Source: Actinomycetota bacterium
Lineage (GTDB): Bacteria > Actinomycetota > Geothermincolia > Geothermincolales > RBG-13-55-18
Reading direction: 5' to 3'
Assembly: GCA_016931915.1 (NCBI GenBank)
Contig: JAFGDU010000155.1
Coordinates: forward strand, 1 to 41,010
Length of the DNA: 41,010 nucleotides
The notes under the pieces were generated by a model, which ran no database searches, was not told the DNA's origin, and saw only the letters and a list, made by a program, of their open reading frames with translations. Within the stretch, counting starts at the first letter, position 1. The number at the start of each line of letters is the position of its first letter. A program made the translations under genes and the position numbers. Of the stretch, positions 1 through 8,071 are shown one piece after another.

Positions 1-181
1 CCATCAATTTTACCCAAAGGGACGGGATGGCTGCTTTGCTATCTAGGAGGGTGAGTGTCCGGTAAGCTGGTGACTAATACAATTTATGAAAGTCAAATCG
101 TCAACACTATGAGTTTCAATGGTGGAGACGAGTATTAAATATGCTCTATTTAGGAAGAAGAGAAGAGCGGAGAGAGTAGTA

Positions 182-526
182 ATGACTTCAACAGAGAGAG
201 ATGTAATAGCAATGGAGAGAGATATTGAGGTCAGGAATGAAGAGGCAAAAAATGCACTCAGGGAACTCGCAGATTTGTTGTTGGAGAATTACTTCCAGCA
301 AGGTATCGATATAGATTCGATTTACCTAAATGAAGATGCCAGTAGGGAGATTGCTTTTGAGAATGAATGCATCGAGATATGTATTTATCCACATACAGTG
401 GAAGAGGTTATATTATCATTAATCGAAGATGGGGTTCTGGAAGAGGATAGCTTGGAATACTATCAATGTAATAATGATGAAATGGATGAACAAGAAGATT
501 GGGAGAGGCGTAATTATCCATTTTAA
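182..526 (+). CDS. Small acidic hypothetical protein upstream of serine integrase
   Basis: I do not recognise the family. The ATG at 182 has a GGAG 9 nt upstream. An in-frame ATG at 119 would add 21 residues but has no visible ribosome binding site. The product is about 114 aa and strongly acidic, with an N-terminal predicted helix (residues about 10-40, rich in Glu, Arg and Leu) and a very acidic tail ending in NYPF. It lacks a signal peptide, membrane segment or Cys motif. The stop lies 30 nt before the integrase start on the same strand, so the two are probably cotranscribed. A small protein in this place could be a recombination directionality factor, but that is a guess from position only. 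Confidence 0.6.
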   Translation: MTSTERDVIAMERDIEVRNEEAKNALRELADLLLENYFQQGIDIDSIYLNEDASREIAFENECIEICIYPHTVEEVILSLIEDGVLEEDSLEYYQCNNDEMDEQEDWERRNYPF

Positions 527-556
527 AAAGGGCGATATGGATGGGAGGAATAACCG

Positions 557-2098
557 GTGTTGGATAAACAAACCCCGGATATAATCACGAAGGTCGAAGA
601 TGCAGTAGCCTATTGTCGTGTATCCACAACAGAACAGGTTCAAGGCTACAGTTTGGACGTTCAAGAAAGAGAATGTATTGAATATGCGGAAAGAAATAAC
701 TATCGATTGGTTCGAATATTTAGAGAAGAGGGTGAAAGCGCAAAAACTTTGAGAAGAACAGAATTAAGCAAAATGATCGAATACATTTCGACGAGAAGGA
801 ATTCGATTAAAGCAGTAATTATTTACAAGATTGATCGGATTACTAGAGATCATATTGATTATTTAACCTTGCGAGAATTACTGAAGAGATTAAGCATTGA
901 ATTGAAATCCGTGACTGAGCCAATAGACGGTACTCCGCATGGTAAATTCATTTCTACCGTGCTTAGCGGAGCTGCAGAATTGGATAATGATATGAGGGCA
1001 ATAAAAACGATAAGTGGCATGAGGCAGGCCATGATGGAAGGAAGATGGGTAGGCCCGCCGATGGTAGGATATAAAACCAAAATTGGTTTATCAGGGAAAT
1101 CCAATCTAGTAATAGATGAAGCAGTCGCCCCATATATTCGCAAAGCATTTATCCTTTGCGGGTCCGGAAAATACAAATTGACGGAGATTGTTGAGATATT
1201 GAAGGAAGAAGGTTTCGAAGAAATATATAAACAGAAGCTGAGCAAGATATTAAGGAAGCCTATTTATTACGGGCGTATGACCCACGGGGTACTGGATCAT
1301 CCCGTGCAGGGAAGTTTCGAGCCTATTATTTCGGAATCGGATTTTATCAAAGCACAAGAAGTCCTGGATGGAAAAAAGAAAAACACGAGAGTAAGGAATA
1401 GAGACAATCCAGATTTTCCTCTAAGAGGATTTCTAATTTGCCCGTTCTGTGAGAAACAAATAACAGGCAGTAAATCAAGATCGAGAAGCGGCAAGTATTA
1501 TTCGTACTATCATTGCAATACAAGCAAATGTCGGTTGAAAAACATCCCCAAAGAGAAAGTCGAGGATGATTTCGTTGAGATGTTGAAGAGGATGAAGCCC
1601 GATGATAGAACAATGCAGCTGTTCTTCGATATTTTAGAGGAGCGATATGAAGAAATGAGCAAGGAAAAAGCAAGAAGAGAAAATAAACTAAGAGCCGAGT
1701 TGGCACAGTTAAAAGAAAAGAAGGCGAGAATAGAGGATATGTACATTGATCAGAAGATCGAGCGAGAAATATTTGAAGAGCATAGGAGTAAAACAGGAAG
1801 CGAAATAATCGTGAGAGAAATCGAACTGGAAAATATCTCTGAAGAGCTGGTCAAGGATTTATCTGGAAGTTTGAAATATTGTGAGTATTTCATGAGGAAT
1901 ATCGATCAAATATGGATCAATGGTGATATTCGCACCAGGAAGCGGTTCCAAAACATCCTTTTTCCTGAGGGAATCTACTATGACGGAAACGAATTTATTG
2001 GAACCGATAAAAAGTCCTGCATATTCCAGCTTTTAGGGGCTGAAACACGCAGGACGTCAACTTTGGCTCCCCGGGAGGGACTCGAACCCCCAACCTAA
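557..2098 (+). CDS. Large serine recombinase (site-specific integrase)
   Basis: The product is 513 aa from a GTG start, with GGGAGG 8 nt upstream. Residues about 16-160 form the resolvase catalytic domain, with the nucleophile Ser23 in YCRVST and the downstream arginines in IYKIDRITRD. A recombinase domain follows (about 165-290). A zinc beta-ribbon begins at ICPFCEKQ and closes with HCNTSKC (about residues 307-340). A long charged coiled coil follows (about 370-440). Large serine recombinases integrate and excise mobile DNA through double-strand breaks with a phosphoserine intermediate. The last residues (APREGLEPPT) are encoded by the antisense of the tRNA-Asn 3' half, so the C-terminus was probably created by integration. 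Typical family length is 450-600 aa, so the gene looks intact. Confidence 0.93.
   Translation: MLDKQTPDIITKVEDAVAYCRVSTTEQVQGYSLDVQERECIEYAERNNYRLVRIFREEGESAKTLRRTELSKMIEYISTRRNSIKAVIIYKIDRITRDHIDYLTLRELLKRLSIELKSVTEPIDGTPHGKFISTVLSGAAELDNDMRAIKTISGMRQAMMEGRWVGPPMVGYKTKIGLSGKSNLVIDEAVAPYIRKAFILCGSGKYKLTEIVEILKEEGFEEIYKQKLSKILRKPIYYGRMTHGVLDHPVQGSFEPIISESDFIKAQEVLDGKKKNTRVRNRDNPDFPLRGFLICPFCEKQITGSKSRSRSGKYYSYYHCNTSKCRLKNIPKEKVEDDFVEMLKRMKPDDRTMQLFFDILEERYEEMSKEKARRENKLRAELAQLKEKKARIEDMYIDQKIEREIFEEHRSKTGSEIIVREIELENISEELVKDLSGSLKYCEYFMRNIDQIWINGDIRTRKRFQNILFPEGIYYDGNEFIGTDKKSCIFQLLGAETRRTSTLAPREGLEPPT
2064..2098. other. Probable attachment-site region at tRNA-Asn 3' end
   Basis: The integrase frame enters the 3' half of tRNA-Asn, and the compositional change between element and chromosome lies here. 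Elements often recreate the tRNA 3' end on integration, so the core of the att site should be in or next to these bases. The crossover dinucleotide cannot be seen without the other end of the element. Confidence 0.4.
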
Positions 2099-2139
2099 TG
2101 GTTAACAGCCATCCGCTCTACCTGTTGAGCTACCGGGGA
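2064..2139 (-). tRNA. tRNA-Asn (anticodon GTT)
   Basis: On the minus strand the acceptor stem TCCCCGG pairs with CCGGGGA and is followed by discriminator G and an encoded CCA. The D stem is GCTC/GAGC. The anticodon stem GATGG/CCATT closes the loop CTGTTAA, giving anticodon GTT. The T arm carries GGTTCGAGTCC. The gene is 76 nt including CCA. Its 3' end faces the serine integrase, whose stop codon (2096-2098) lies inside the tRNA gene on the opposite strand. Confidence 0.96.
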
Positions 2140-2427
2140 ACGGACTCCTTACAGGCATTTCTACCTGCTATTTTATTTTCAAGCTCTATGCGCGATTTCA
2201 AATTATATGATACCACGTGGTAGGGCACAAGCTCCCAGCTAAAACGGATGTCAGCCTATGCTGAAGCTAGGCTGCTTAGCTGCCTCCTGGGGATGATAGC
2301 GCAAGAGGAAATCAACGCTTGAGGATATAAGAATTGATATGCTGACTCTAATATATATTAGATAAGCGCGATGCAGCTACTCTCTAGGAAAGAAGCGGTA
2401 AGGCAGCAGACAGAGGGGCAGTCGGGT
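2140..2427. other. Intergenic region with two perfect palindromes
   Basis: This region lies between tRNA-Asn and the lipoprotein gene and has no convincing gene. It contains TACCACGTGGTA at 2211-2222 and TCTAATATATATTAGA at 2347-2362, both perfect palindromes. The second lies about 65 nt before the likely lipoprotein start and could be an operator. A TATAAT at 2202-2207 (minus strand) is a possible but distant -10 for the tRNA. Confidence 0.4.
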
Positions 2428-3522
2428 ATGAGAAATAGGCGTAGAGAATTCGCCTTACTGGCAACTGTATTGTTGATCGCAGCCTTGCTGAGCCTGCAGG
2501 CCGGCTGTGATGATTGTAAGACCACAGCGGATACACCAGACGATGACCTTAAGGCTCGTCTTACCATAGGCGAAGTCGAGACCTGGGCATACCAGCTGCA
2601 GGGTTTGAGCGAGGCGGGAGCAGTGCGCGAACTCGAGGAATCGGTGTACGACATGCTGGTGCTCGAGCCCACCCGCACCGATTGGTCTTCAGATGATAGG
2701 AAGTTCGACACCGCCTCTATGGTGGAAACCCTAAAAGCATCGGCGGCTGGTGACGGCGAACACCGCAAGCTGGTCCTGGCCTACCTGGACATCGGCGAGG
2801 CGGAGGATTGGCGCTGGTACTGGGAGTGGTCCCGCGATTGGGAGCCGGGGGCGCCTTCCCCGCCCGACTGGCCGGAGTTCATCCTCGCTCCCGACCCGGA
2901 CGGCTGGGAGGGAAATTACCCCGTGGCCTACTGGGAACCGGCCTGGAAGGACATCATCATCTACGGCGAGAATATGGGCTCGCATGCGGATCGCGACTAT
3001 CGCAGCGCCATGGACGAGATACTGCGCGACGGTTTCGACGGCGTGTACCTGGATTGGGTTGAAGGCTATCAATACATCCCCGTAGCCCTGGAAGCCTTGC
3101 GCCAGGACCTCGATCCCGCACAGGAAATGGTGGATCTCATCCAGGAAATCGGTGAGTATGCGCACGAGAGAGACCCGGACTTCCTGGTGGTGCAGCAGAA
3201 CGCCGCCGCCCTGGCCTCCGAGGCACCCGAGATACTGGGCTACATCGATGCCATCGCGCAGGAAGCCATATGGTACGACGGGGAAGCCTTCGACGACTGG
3301 GATGATCCCGAGGCGGCTGACGTAGCCGTCGACCCGCAGCTGACCATGGAATACCTGAGGGATCTGGACGATTACATGGAGGCGGGGCTGCCCGTGTTCG
3401 ACTGCGAGTATGCCGTGGAATACGCTGCAGAAGCATATACCAGGTCACGCGACCAGGGGTTCATCCCGTATTGCACGCGCCGTGCCCTCTCGCGGCTCAC
3501 ATCAACCCCGCCGCCGGATTAG
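2428..3522 (+). CDS. Secreted lipoprotein, GH114/TM1410-like putative glycoside hydrolase
   Basis: The ATG at 2428 has AGAGGGG about 10 nt upstream and yields a clean signal peptide: MRNRRRE, a hydrophobic core, then LQAGC as a lipobox-like cleavage site (Gln at -3 is atypical). An in-frame ATG at 2371 would add a charged stretch that does not look like a leader. The mature protein has the pattern of the TM1410/MJ1477 family (TIM-barrel, endo-alpha-1,4-polygalactosaminidase type). It opens with a strand before WAYQLQG, then has LVLAYLDIGEAEDWRWYW, a WEPAWKDII segment, DGFDGVYLDWVEGY with conserved acids, and LVVQQNAA. It would act on the cell surface on a galactosaminyl-type polysaccharide. 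The substrate is unproven. It is convergent with the SdpI-like gene. Confidence 0.8.
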   Translation: MRNRRREFALLATVLLIAALLSLQAGCDDCKTTADTPDDDLKARLTIGEVETWAYQLQGLSEAGAVRELEESVYDMLVLEPTRTDWSSDDRKFDTASMVETLKASAAGDGEHRKLVLAYLDIGEAEDWRWYWEWSRDWEPGAPSPPDWPEFILAPDPDGWEGNYPVAYWEPAWKDIIIYGENMGSHADRDYRSAMDEILRDGFDGVYLDWVEGYQYIPVALEALRQDLDPAQEMVDLIQEIGEYAHERDPDFLVVQQNAAALASEAPEILGYIDAIAQEAIWYDGEAFDDWDDPEAADVAVDPQLTMEYLRDLDDYMEAGLPVFDCEYAVEYAAEAYTRSRDQGFIPYCTRRALSRLTSTPPPD

Positions 3523-3539
3523 CCCAGACCCGTTTCGCT

Positions 3540-3908
3540 TTATCCGCTAAGGCCCTTATCGCGGGCCATGCGCCTCGCGGCCCGCACGGACCAACGTATC
3601 TCGTAGGCGATATAGGCTAGTAACAGAACAGTAAGCAGGGTCAGCATGACCACTTGCATCTTTGGATTGCCGATGAACAGAATGGAGACAGTGGCCAGGA
3701 CGAGGCAGCCGACCCCGGCAAGCACGAAATGCACCCCGCCCTTTTTATTGATCTCATACCACATATCATCGTCCTCCAGCTGATAGCGCGAAACGCGGTA
3801 GCCGTACCAGCGGTTGGGCGGGACCTTTCCGTTGGCCAGGGGCAGCCCCAAGCCTATGAATAATAAGCCCGTGACCCCCGAGACCAGAACGGACAGGAAG
3901 CCTTCCAT
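3540..3908 (-). CDS. SdpI family membrane protein
   Basis: The product is 122 aa from the ATG at 3908, preceded by GAGGTG with a 6-nt spacer. Longer readings lack a binding site. There is a hydrophobic segment at about residues 5-25 and two more at about 60-80 and 83-103. Between the first two lies the hallmark loop PPNRWYGYRVSRYQLEDDDMWYEINKKGG, cited here only by its key residues NRWYG and WYE. The motif is typical of the C-terminal half of SdpI-type proteins, best known as immunity to the SDP toxin in Bacillus. No toxin or SdpR-like regulator lies nearby, so an immunity role should not be assumed. It overlaps nothing and converges with the lipoprotein gene. Confidence 0.78.
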   Translation of the reverse strand: MEGFLSVLVSGVTGLLFIGLGLPLANGKVPPNRWYGYRVSRYQLEDDDMWYEINKKGGVHFVLAGVGCLVLATVSILFIGNPKMQVVMLTLLTVLLLAYIAYEIRWSVRAARRMARDKGLSG

Positions 3909-4167
3909 GCAAACACCTCGTCTATTTATTAAACAGTCTTGTTCAGTTATAGACAATAACTAAAGATGTGTACAGGCCTTGCCGATAAGTGATTTGGAAG
4001 TAACAAGCAAAATACCAGCAAAACAAGCGTATTTATCGGGTTGGAGAGAGATGCAAAGCGCGGCATCATAGCCCCGTTTCCTCGCAGAACTGGGATTGCC
4101 GGGTTTAAGAAAACAGGTGACAGCATGCCGATGCAGAAAAGGCGCTGACACAAAAGGGGAGGCAATG

Positions 4168-4617
4168 ATGGAGGCCAATATCAGAGGAAGTGAGGAGAAC
4201 GCTCCGAATGTCGCCGTGAAGACGAGTTTCTTTACGCGCAGGCTTGTCAGCAATCTGGGACAGAAGGGCGTGGACATTCCCCAATCCGTGATCAATTTCC
4301 TCGATACCCCCTTATGCACGCTGAACGAGCAGCAGAGCACCTACTTCGAGCAGAAGTTCTGCCCCCTCATACCCAATATCGTCTCCGCCCTGGAGGAGAT
4401 ATTCGAAGAGGTGGGAGCGGATACCGAAGGCTGGGAAGATATGATGACTTACGCCAGCAGTCTCGATACCCCGATAAAGATCTGTGCCAACGCCGTTCTC
4501 ATCAAGAAGGAGAAGGAGGCGCATGACTTGGTCTCGCTGAGATTGAAAGCGGAACAGCAGACCAAGAAGATCACCCTGCCGTCCTGGTTCGGCCAGCTAA
4601 CCTCCAGCACTGGATAG
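4168..4617 (+). CDS. Hypothetical protein
   Basis: I do not recognise this protein. The start is ATG 4168 (or the adjacent ATG 4165). AGGGGAGG at 4155-4162 gives a 5-nt spacer to 4168. The product is about 149 aa, soluble, with an N-terminal disordered stretch and then mainly helical sequence. It has three cysteines (PLCTL, KFCPLI, KICAN) too far apart to suggest a standard metal site. It ends in a basic, glutamine-rich segment. It stands alone between the SdpI-like gene (opposite strand) and a repeat-rich intergenic region, so context gives no clue to its function. Confidence 0.65.
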   Translation: MEANIRGSEENAPNVAVKTSFFTRRLVSNLGQKGVDIPQSVINFLDTPLCTLNEQQSTYFEQKFCPLIPNIVSALEEIFEEVGADTEGWEDMMTYASSLDTPIKICANAVLIKKEKEAHDLVSLRLKAEQQTKKITLPSWFGQLTSSTG

Positions 4618-4658
4618 ACGGCTCTATACTGTAATCGCGAGCGGTAGCAAGCCGGGGG

Positions 4659-4822
4659 GTCAGGCCCGGCTTTCGGCCTGGGGCATCACTGTCATCGCGA
4701 GCGTAAGCGAAGCGAGCCCCTGTTAGAAAGAAGCTGGTTGTGTCGATGAGGGGGATTGATTACATGACACCAAAGGCAAGGAGGGATTGCTTCGTCGCTT
4801 ACTCCTCGCAATGACACCAAAG
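4659..4822. repeat. Composite intergenic repeat, copy 1
   Basis: The unit starts with GGGGTCAGGCCC...GGCCTG, a 6-bp hairpin (CAGGCC/GGCCTG). A TCATCGCGAGCG half and a CTCGCAATGACACCAAAGG half follow. The segment around 4713-4757 (starting GCGAGCCCCTGTTAGAAAG) recurs almost unchanged at 5851-5896. Half-elements of the form TCATTGCGAG and CTCGCAATGA can pair, as in palindromic bacterial intergenic elements. Confidence 0.8.
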
Positions 4823-4877
4823 GCGGGGTTATTGCCGCGTCGCTGCGATTCTGCTGTGGCAGTACCTCCATAAGGAA

Positions 4878-5705
4878 TCAGGTGATGTCGGCATAACTCT
4901 GGATCCTACTCAACGCGTCCGTTAGCAACCTGTCACCATCCGTCACGCTTATGCTTATCGCATCGCGAGGGCAGACATCCACGCACAGGCCGCAACCCTT
5001 GCAATCATCGCTTATACGGGCAATCTTGTCCTCGATAACGATGGCTTGCGCAAAGCATTGCTTGGCGCATTTCCCGCAGCCGTCGCACTCATCGGATATC
5101 TCTATGCTCAACCCCTCGAGGCGGTGCATACGGCTGCGCATATCGGGGTCCCAGGAGAGCTGGTTGCGCATGGCGATGCAGCAGCAGGTGCAGCAGAAGC
5201 ATAAGGTGAGAAAGCGGTCCCAATCCTTAATTCTTACGCCCAACATGAGGGGATCGGGGTCAACGCGTCCGATCTGGGGGATAAGTCCAGCCGCGATGGC
5301 ACGCTCCATGTGCTCCAGGGCTTCCTCCACGGAGACCGCCCTTCCGATACTCGGGTCTATCTGCTTCGCCCCCTCGCCCAGGAAGATGCACCCGATCTCC
5401 ATGGGATAGTCCTGGCAGCGGCATCCGACCCGGCACAGGCAGATGGGCAGGATAACACGGTGGCAGGAGCGGCGGATCATCTCCTCCACAACCTGCTTGG
5501 GCAGTACGGCGGACCCGTTACCCTCCAGCTCCTGGTTGATGGGGATGAAAGTCACGTCGTAGTGGTTCCTGTTTACGATCCAACCGGTGAGCTTGCCCAC
5601 CACCGGCCAGGCCGTGGTCTTGGCCCAGAAATCGGTCGCCGGCTGCCAGATGTAAGCCGCCGCGAGCAGGGTGCGCCAATCCCGTTTGATAACGTTTTTT
5701 CTCAT
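4878..5705 (-). CDS. 4Fe-4S dicluster ferredoxin-domain protein
   Basis: The product is 275 aa from ATG 5705, with GAGGGGGG just upstream. The C-terminal part carries two classical 4Fe-4S motifs, CDGCGKCAKQC and CKGCGLCVDVC, as in bacterial ferredoxins. The middle holds two further Cys clusters, CLCRVGCRC and CFCCTCCC. They are unusual and could bind additional metal or clusters. There is no clear signal peptide. It probably transfers electrons in the cytoplasm or at the membrane face; the partner is unknown and no oxidoreductase subunit is adjacent. The gene stands alone, bracketed by two direct copies of the composite repeat (4659-4822 and 5783-6095). An origin as a mobilised or recombined cassette is possible. 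Confidence 0.8.
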   Translation of the reverse strand: MRKNVIKRDWRTLLAAAYIWQPATDFWAKTTAWPVVGKLTGWIVNRNHYDVTFIPINQELEGNGSAVLPKQVVEEMIRRSCHRVILPICLCRVGCRCQDYPMEIGCIFLGEGAKQIDPSIGRAVSVEEALEHMERAIAAGLIPQIGRVDPDPLMLGVRIKDWDRFLTLCFCCTCCCIAMRNQLSWDPDMRSRMHRLEGLSIEISDECDGCGKCAKQCFAQAIVIEDKIARISDDCKGCGLCVDVCPRDAISISVTDGDRLLTDALSRIQSYADIT

Positions 5706-6108
5706 GTTCCCCCCTCTTTTCGGATCCCCCTCCAAGCACCCGAAGCAATAGAAGTATCCCTATTCTAACACCGCCAGGCATTGGGGTCAGGCCCGGATTT
5801 AGGCCTGGCAATGCGGCAGAGTCTTTCATGTCGTCGCGAGCGCTAGCGACGCGAGCCCCTGTTAGAAAGAAGCTGGTTGCGTCGATGAGGGGGATTGCTT
5901 CGTCGCGGACTCCTCGCAATGACACCAAAGGCAAGGGGGGATTGCTTCGTCGGCTCCACCTCCTCGCAATGACAGTGGAAGGTTGGTTGCGGCCATGAGG
6001 GGGATTGCTTCGTCGCGGACTCCTCGCAATGACACCAAAGGCAAGGCGGATTGCTTCGTCGTCGAAGACTCCTCCTCGCAATGACGTTGAAGGGGTGTCT
6101 GGGTTAGA
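5706..6108. other. Repeat-filled intergenic region
   Basis: There is no gene here beyond antisense noise. After the leader of the Fe-S gene (5706-5780) the region is almost entirely made of the composite repeat (5783-6095). A weak TAGAAT box lies at 5762-5767 on the minus strand and may be the -10 of the Fe-S gene. Confidence 0.6.
5783..6095. repeat. Composite intergenic repeat, copy 2 with internal duplication
   Basis: The region opens with the same GGGGTCAGGCCC/GGCCTG hairpin as copy 1. A GTCGTCGCGAGCG half follows, then three tandem units of the form GGATTGCTTCGTCG...CTCCTCGCAATGAC. Bases 5885-5936 are repeated without change at 5995-6046 (52 nt, offset 110). It shares a long near-identical segment with copy 1 in the same orientation. 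The regular units resemble a bacterial interspersed mosaic element, not a CRISPR array. Confidence 0.85.
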
Positions 6109-6663
6109 ATGATTTCTATGAAGGAAGGTAATGTAAGAGGATGGGCGATCGAGAACGCCAAGGCCATAGCTGACGTGCTGACCGGCATGCGTTTCTTCCT
6201 CAGCCTGCTCATTGTGTTGTGCGCCATCGTCGCCGAGCCGGGGCTCCTTCCCCTGGTGGTGTGCCTCACCCTCATCGGCTGGACCACCGATGTCCTCGAC
6301 GGCAAGATGGCGCGCATGGACCAGGCGGGCAAGAAGACCTGGATCGGCGACATGGACTTCGCCACCGATATGATCATGATATATTCCGGCCTTCTCTACT
6401 TTATCACCGCAGGGTACCTGCCCTTCTGGCCTTTCTTCTTCTACGGGATATATGCGGGGATCACCGCCTTCATATGGACGAAGAAATCGACCATAATGGC
6501 CGTTGCCGCCCCCATCGCGGCCGTGCCCATCATCTTCTCCTTCGTCCATTACCCCATCTGGGGATTCGTGTTCGTGGGGTGGATCGCCGTCGATCTTGTC
6601 ATCAACTGGTCCGACTTCACATCCGAGATTCACGAATTCATCGGCGACGTCGAGGAAGGTTAA
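6109..6663 (+). CDS. CDP-alcohol phosphatidyltransferase family protein
   Basis: The product is about 184 aa (ATG 6109; ATG 6118 is also possible, and neither has a strong binding site). It is an integral membrane protein with several hydrophobic helices. The family motif is present as TDVLDGKMAR followed by GDMDFATD, giving the D-x2-D-G-x2-A-R half and the final D-x3-D. The gap between AR and the third Asp is one residue longer than usual. These enzymes condense a CDP-linked lipid (often CDP-diacylglycerol) with an alcohol such as glycerol phosphate, inositol phosphate or serine. The substrate cannot be told here, so I do not call it pgsA. It stands between repeats and gdhA. Confidence 0.83.
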   Translation: MISMKEGNVRGWAIENAKAIADVLTGMRFFLSLLIVLCAIVAEPGLLPLVVCLTLIGWTTDVLDGKMARMDQAGKKTWIGDMDFATDMIMIYSGLLYFITAGYLPFWPFFFYGIYAGITAFIWTKKSTIMAVAAPIAAVPIIFSFVHYPIWGFVFVGWIAVDLVINWSDFTSEIHEFIGDVEEG

Positions 6664-6807
6664 ATATCTCTTTCTACCGCTCACATGCGGCAACCATGCC
6701 TGGTGGATGCATAATAAACCTGTAGCATGAGCTTGGGACATAATTTACAATATATATTCCTGAACGCAATGTAGGGGCGATGAGCCAAGTCAAGTGAAGG
6801 AGAGAAG

Positions 6808-8055
6808 ATGGCAGAGATCAACCCATTTGAGATGGCACAGAGGCAGCTTGACATGTGCGGAGAGATTCTCGGGCTGGAGCCCGACGTGCTGGCGGCATTG
6901 AGGGAGCCGAAGCGCGAGATACACGTTTCCTTACCCGTGCGCATGGATGATGGTACCATACGCACCTTCAAGGGTTTCAGGGTTCAGTACAATGACGCCC
7001 GTGGACCCACCAAGGGAGGGATCCGCTTCCACCCCGACGAGACCATAGACACGGTACGGGCGCTCGCTGCCTGGATGACCTGGAAGTGCTCCCTCATGGA
7101 CATTCCTCTCGGCGGGGGGAAGGGCGGTATTATCTGCAACACCAAGGAGATGTCCCAGGGAGAGCTGGAGCGCCTGAGCAGGGCATACGTTGACAATATA
7201 TGGAAATATATCGGGCCGGATATGGACGTGCCGGCTCCCGACGTGTATACCAACCCCCAGACCATGGCGTGGATGATGGACGAGTATTCCAAGATCAGCG
7301 GCAAGAACCAGTTTGGCGTGATCACCGGTAAACCCCTCAACCTGGGCGGTTCCGCCGGACGCGGTGACGCTACGGCGCGCGGTGCCTTGTACTGCATCCG
7401 CGAGGCCGCCAAGACGCAGGGCCTGGACCTCAGCAAGGCGACGGCGGCGGTGCAGGGTTACGGGAACGCCGGGTATTATATCGCCAGGCTGCTGAGGAGC
7501 GAACTCGGCTGCAACGTGTGCGCGGTCAGCGACAGCAAGGGCGGGATATGCTGCATGGGCGGTCTCGATCCCGATGCCGTCTGCACTCATAAGGCCGAGA
7601 CGACCTCGGTGATCGAGTACCCCGATACCGAGTGCATGACCAACGAAGACCTGCTGGAGATGGACGTGGACATACTCTGCCCCAGCGCCCTCGAAAACGT
7701 CGTCACCGCCGAGAACGCGCCCAGGATAAAGGCGAAGATCGTGGCCGAGCTGGCGAACGGCCCCACTACGCCGGAGGCGGACGAGATCCTGCACGAGAAG
7801 GGCGTGCATATCCTGCCCGATTTCCTGTGCAACGCGGGCGGAGTCACCGTTTCCTACTTCGAGATGGTGCAGAACTTCTACATGAACTACTGGACGGAGG
7901 AAGAGGTCTACGAGCAGCTGGACAAGAAAATGACCGCTGCTTACTATGCGGTTTACGAGACCTCGAAGGAATATAATATAAACATGCGGCAGGCCGCCTA
8001 CGTCATCGCCGTCAAGCGCGTGGTGGAGGCGATGAGAGCGAGGGGTTGGATCTGA
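6808..8055 (+). CDS. gdhA: Glutamate dehydrogenase (Glu/Leu/Phe/Val dehydrogenase family)
   Basis: The product is 415 aa from an ATG with GGAG 8-11 nt upstream, the normal size of hexameric bacterial and archaeal GDH. The N-terminal dimerisation domain contains GPTKGGIR and PLGGGKGGI, which bear the substrate and catalytic lysines. The PAPDVYT loop follows. The Rossmann domain is marked by VQGYGNAGYY. The C-terminus NAGGVTVSYFEMVQN is typical of GDH, as opposed to leucine dehydrogenase. It interconverts glutamate with 2-oxoglutarate plus ammonia in the cytoplasm. The fingerprint glycines are followed by no obvious NADP signature, so cofactor choice is open. It heads a probable three-gene operon (17 nt to the next gene) with the PEP-binding fusion and the GAF-ANTAR regulator, which suggests nitrogen-linked control. 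Confidence 0.93.
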   Translation: MAEINPFEMAQRQLDMCGEILGLEPDVLAALREPKREIHVSLPVRMDDGTIRTFKGFRVQYNDARGPTKGGIRFHPDETIDTVRALAAWMTWKCSLMDIPLGGGKGGIICNTKEMSQGELERLSRAYVDNIWKYIGPDMDVPAPDVYTNPQTMAWMMDEYSKISGKNQFGVITGKPLNLGGSAGRGDATARGALYCIREAAKTQGLDLSKATAAVQGYGNAGYYIARLLRSELGCNVCAVSDSKGGICCMGGLDPDAVCTHKAETTSVIEYPDTECMTNEDLLEMDVDILCPSALENVVTAENAPRIKAKIVAELANGPTTPEADEILHEKGVHILPDFLCNAGGVTVSYFEMVQNFYMNYWTEEEVYEQLDKKMTAAYYAVYETSKEYNINMRQAAYVIAVKRVVEAMRARGWI

Positions 8056-8071
8056 GAGTCCCGGAAAGTCA

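Larger units (their letters stand above)
1..2098. mobile_element. Right end of an integrated element with serine integrase
   Basis: The stretch is clearly AT-richer than the chromosomal genes that begin at about 2.4 kb. It holds a small unknown gene and a large serine recombinase reading toward the 3' end of a tRNA-Asn gene. This is the usual arrangement of an element inserted at a tRNA 3' end. The other end lies outside the window, so neither the boundaries nor an att duplication can be confirmed. No phage structural or conjugation gene is visible in this part. Confidence 0.6.

Noticed and set aside
1..65. Possible C-terminal tail of an upstream gene (frames open until stops at 52-54 or 63-65)
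   Set aside because: All three plus-strand frames are open for only 14-20 codons, so no frame can be preferred and no protein can be recognised.
2140..2427. Riboswitch upstream of the lipoprotein gene
   Set aside because: No known aptamer core (c-di-GMP, cobalamin, TPP or others) could be recognised by eye.
3540..3908. SDP-type toxin-immunity system
   Set aside because: Only the SdpI-like protein is present. No toxin precursor, SdpA/B maturation gene or SdpR-like repressor is adjacent.
5783..6095. CRISPR array suspicion from regularly repeated units
   Set aside because: Only two to three units exist, spacing is irregular, the repeats contain palindromic ends typical of intergenic mosaic elements, and no cas gene is present.
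6664..6807. ANTAR-type hairpin pair in the gdhA leader
   Set aside because: CCGC-TCACAT-GCGG is a hexaloop hairpin, but its loop lacks A1 and G4, and no second hairpin or terminator follows.
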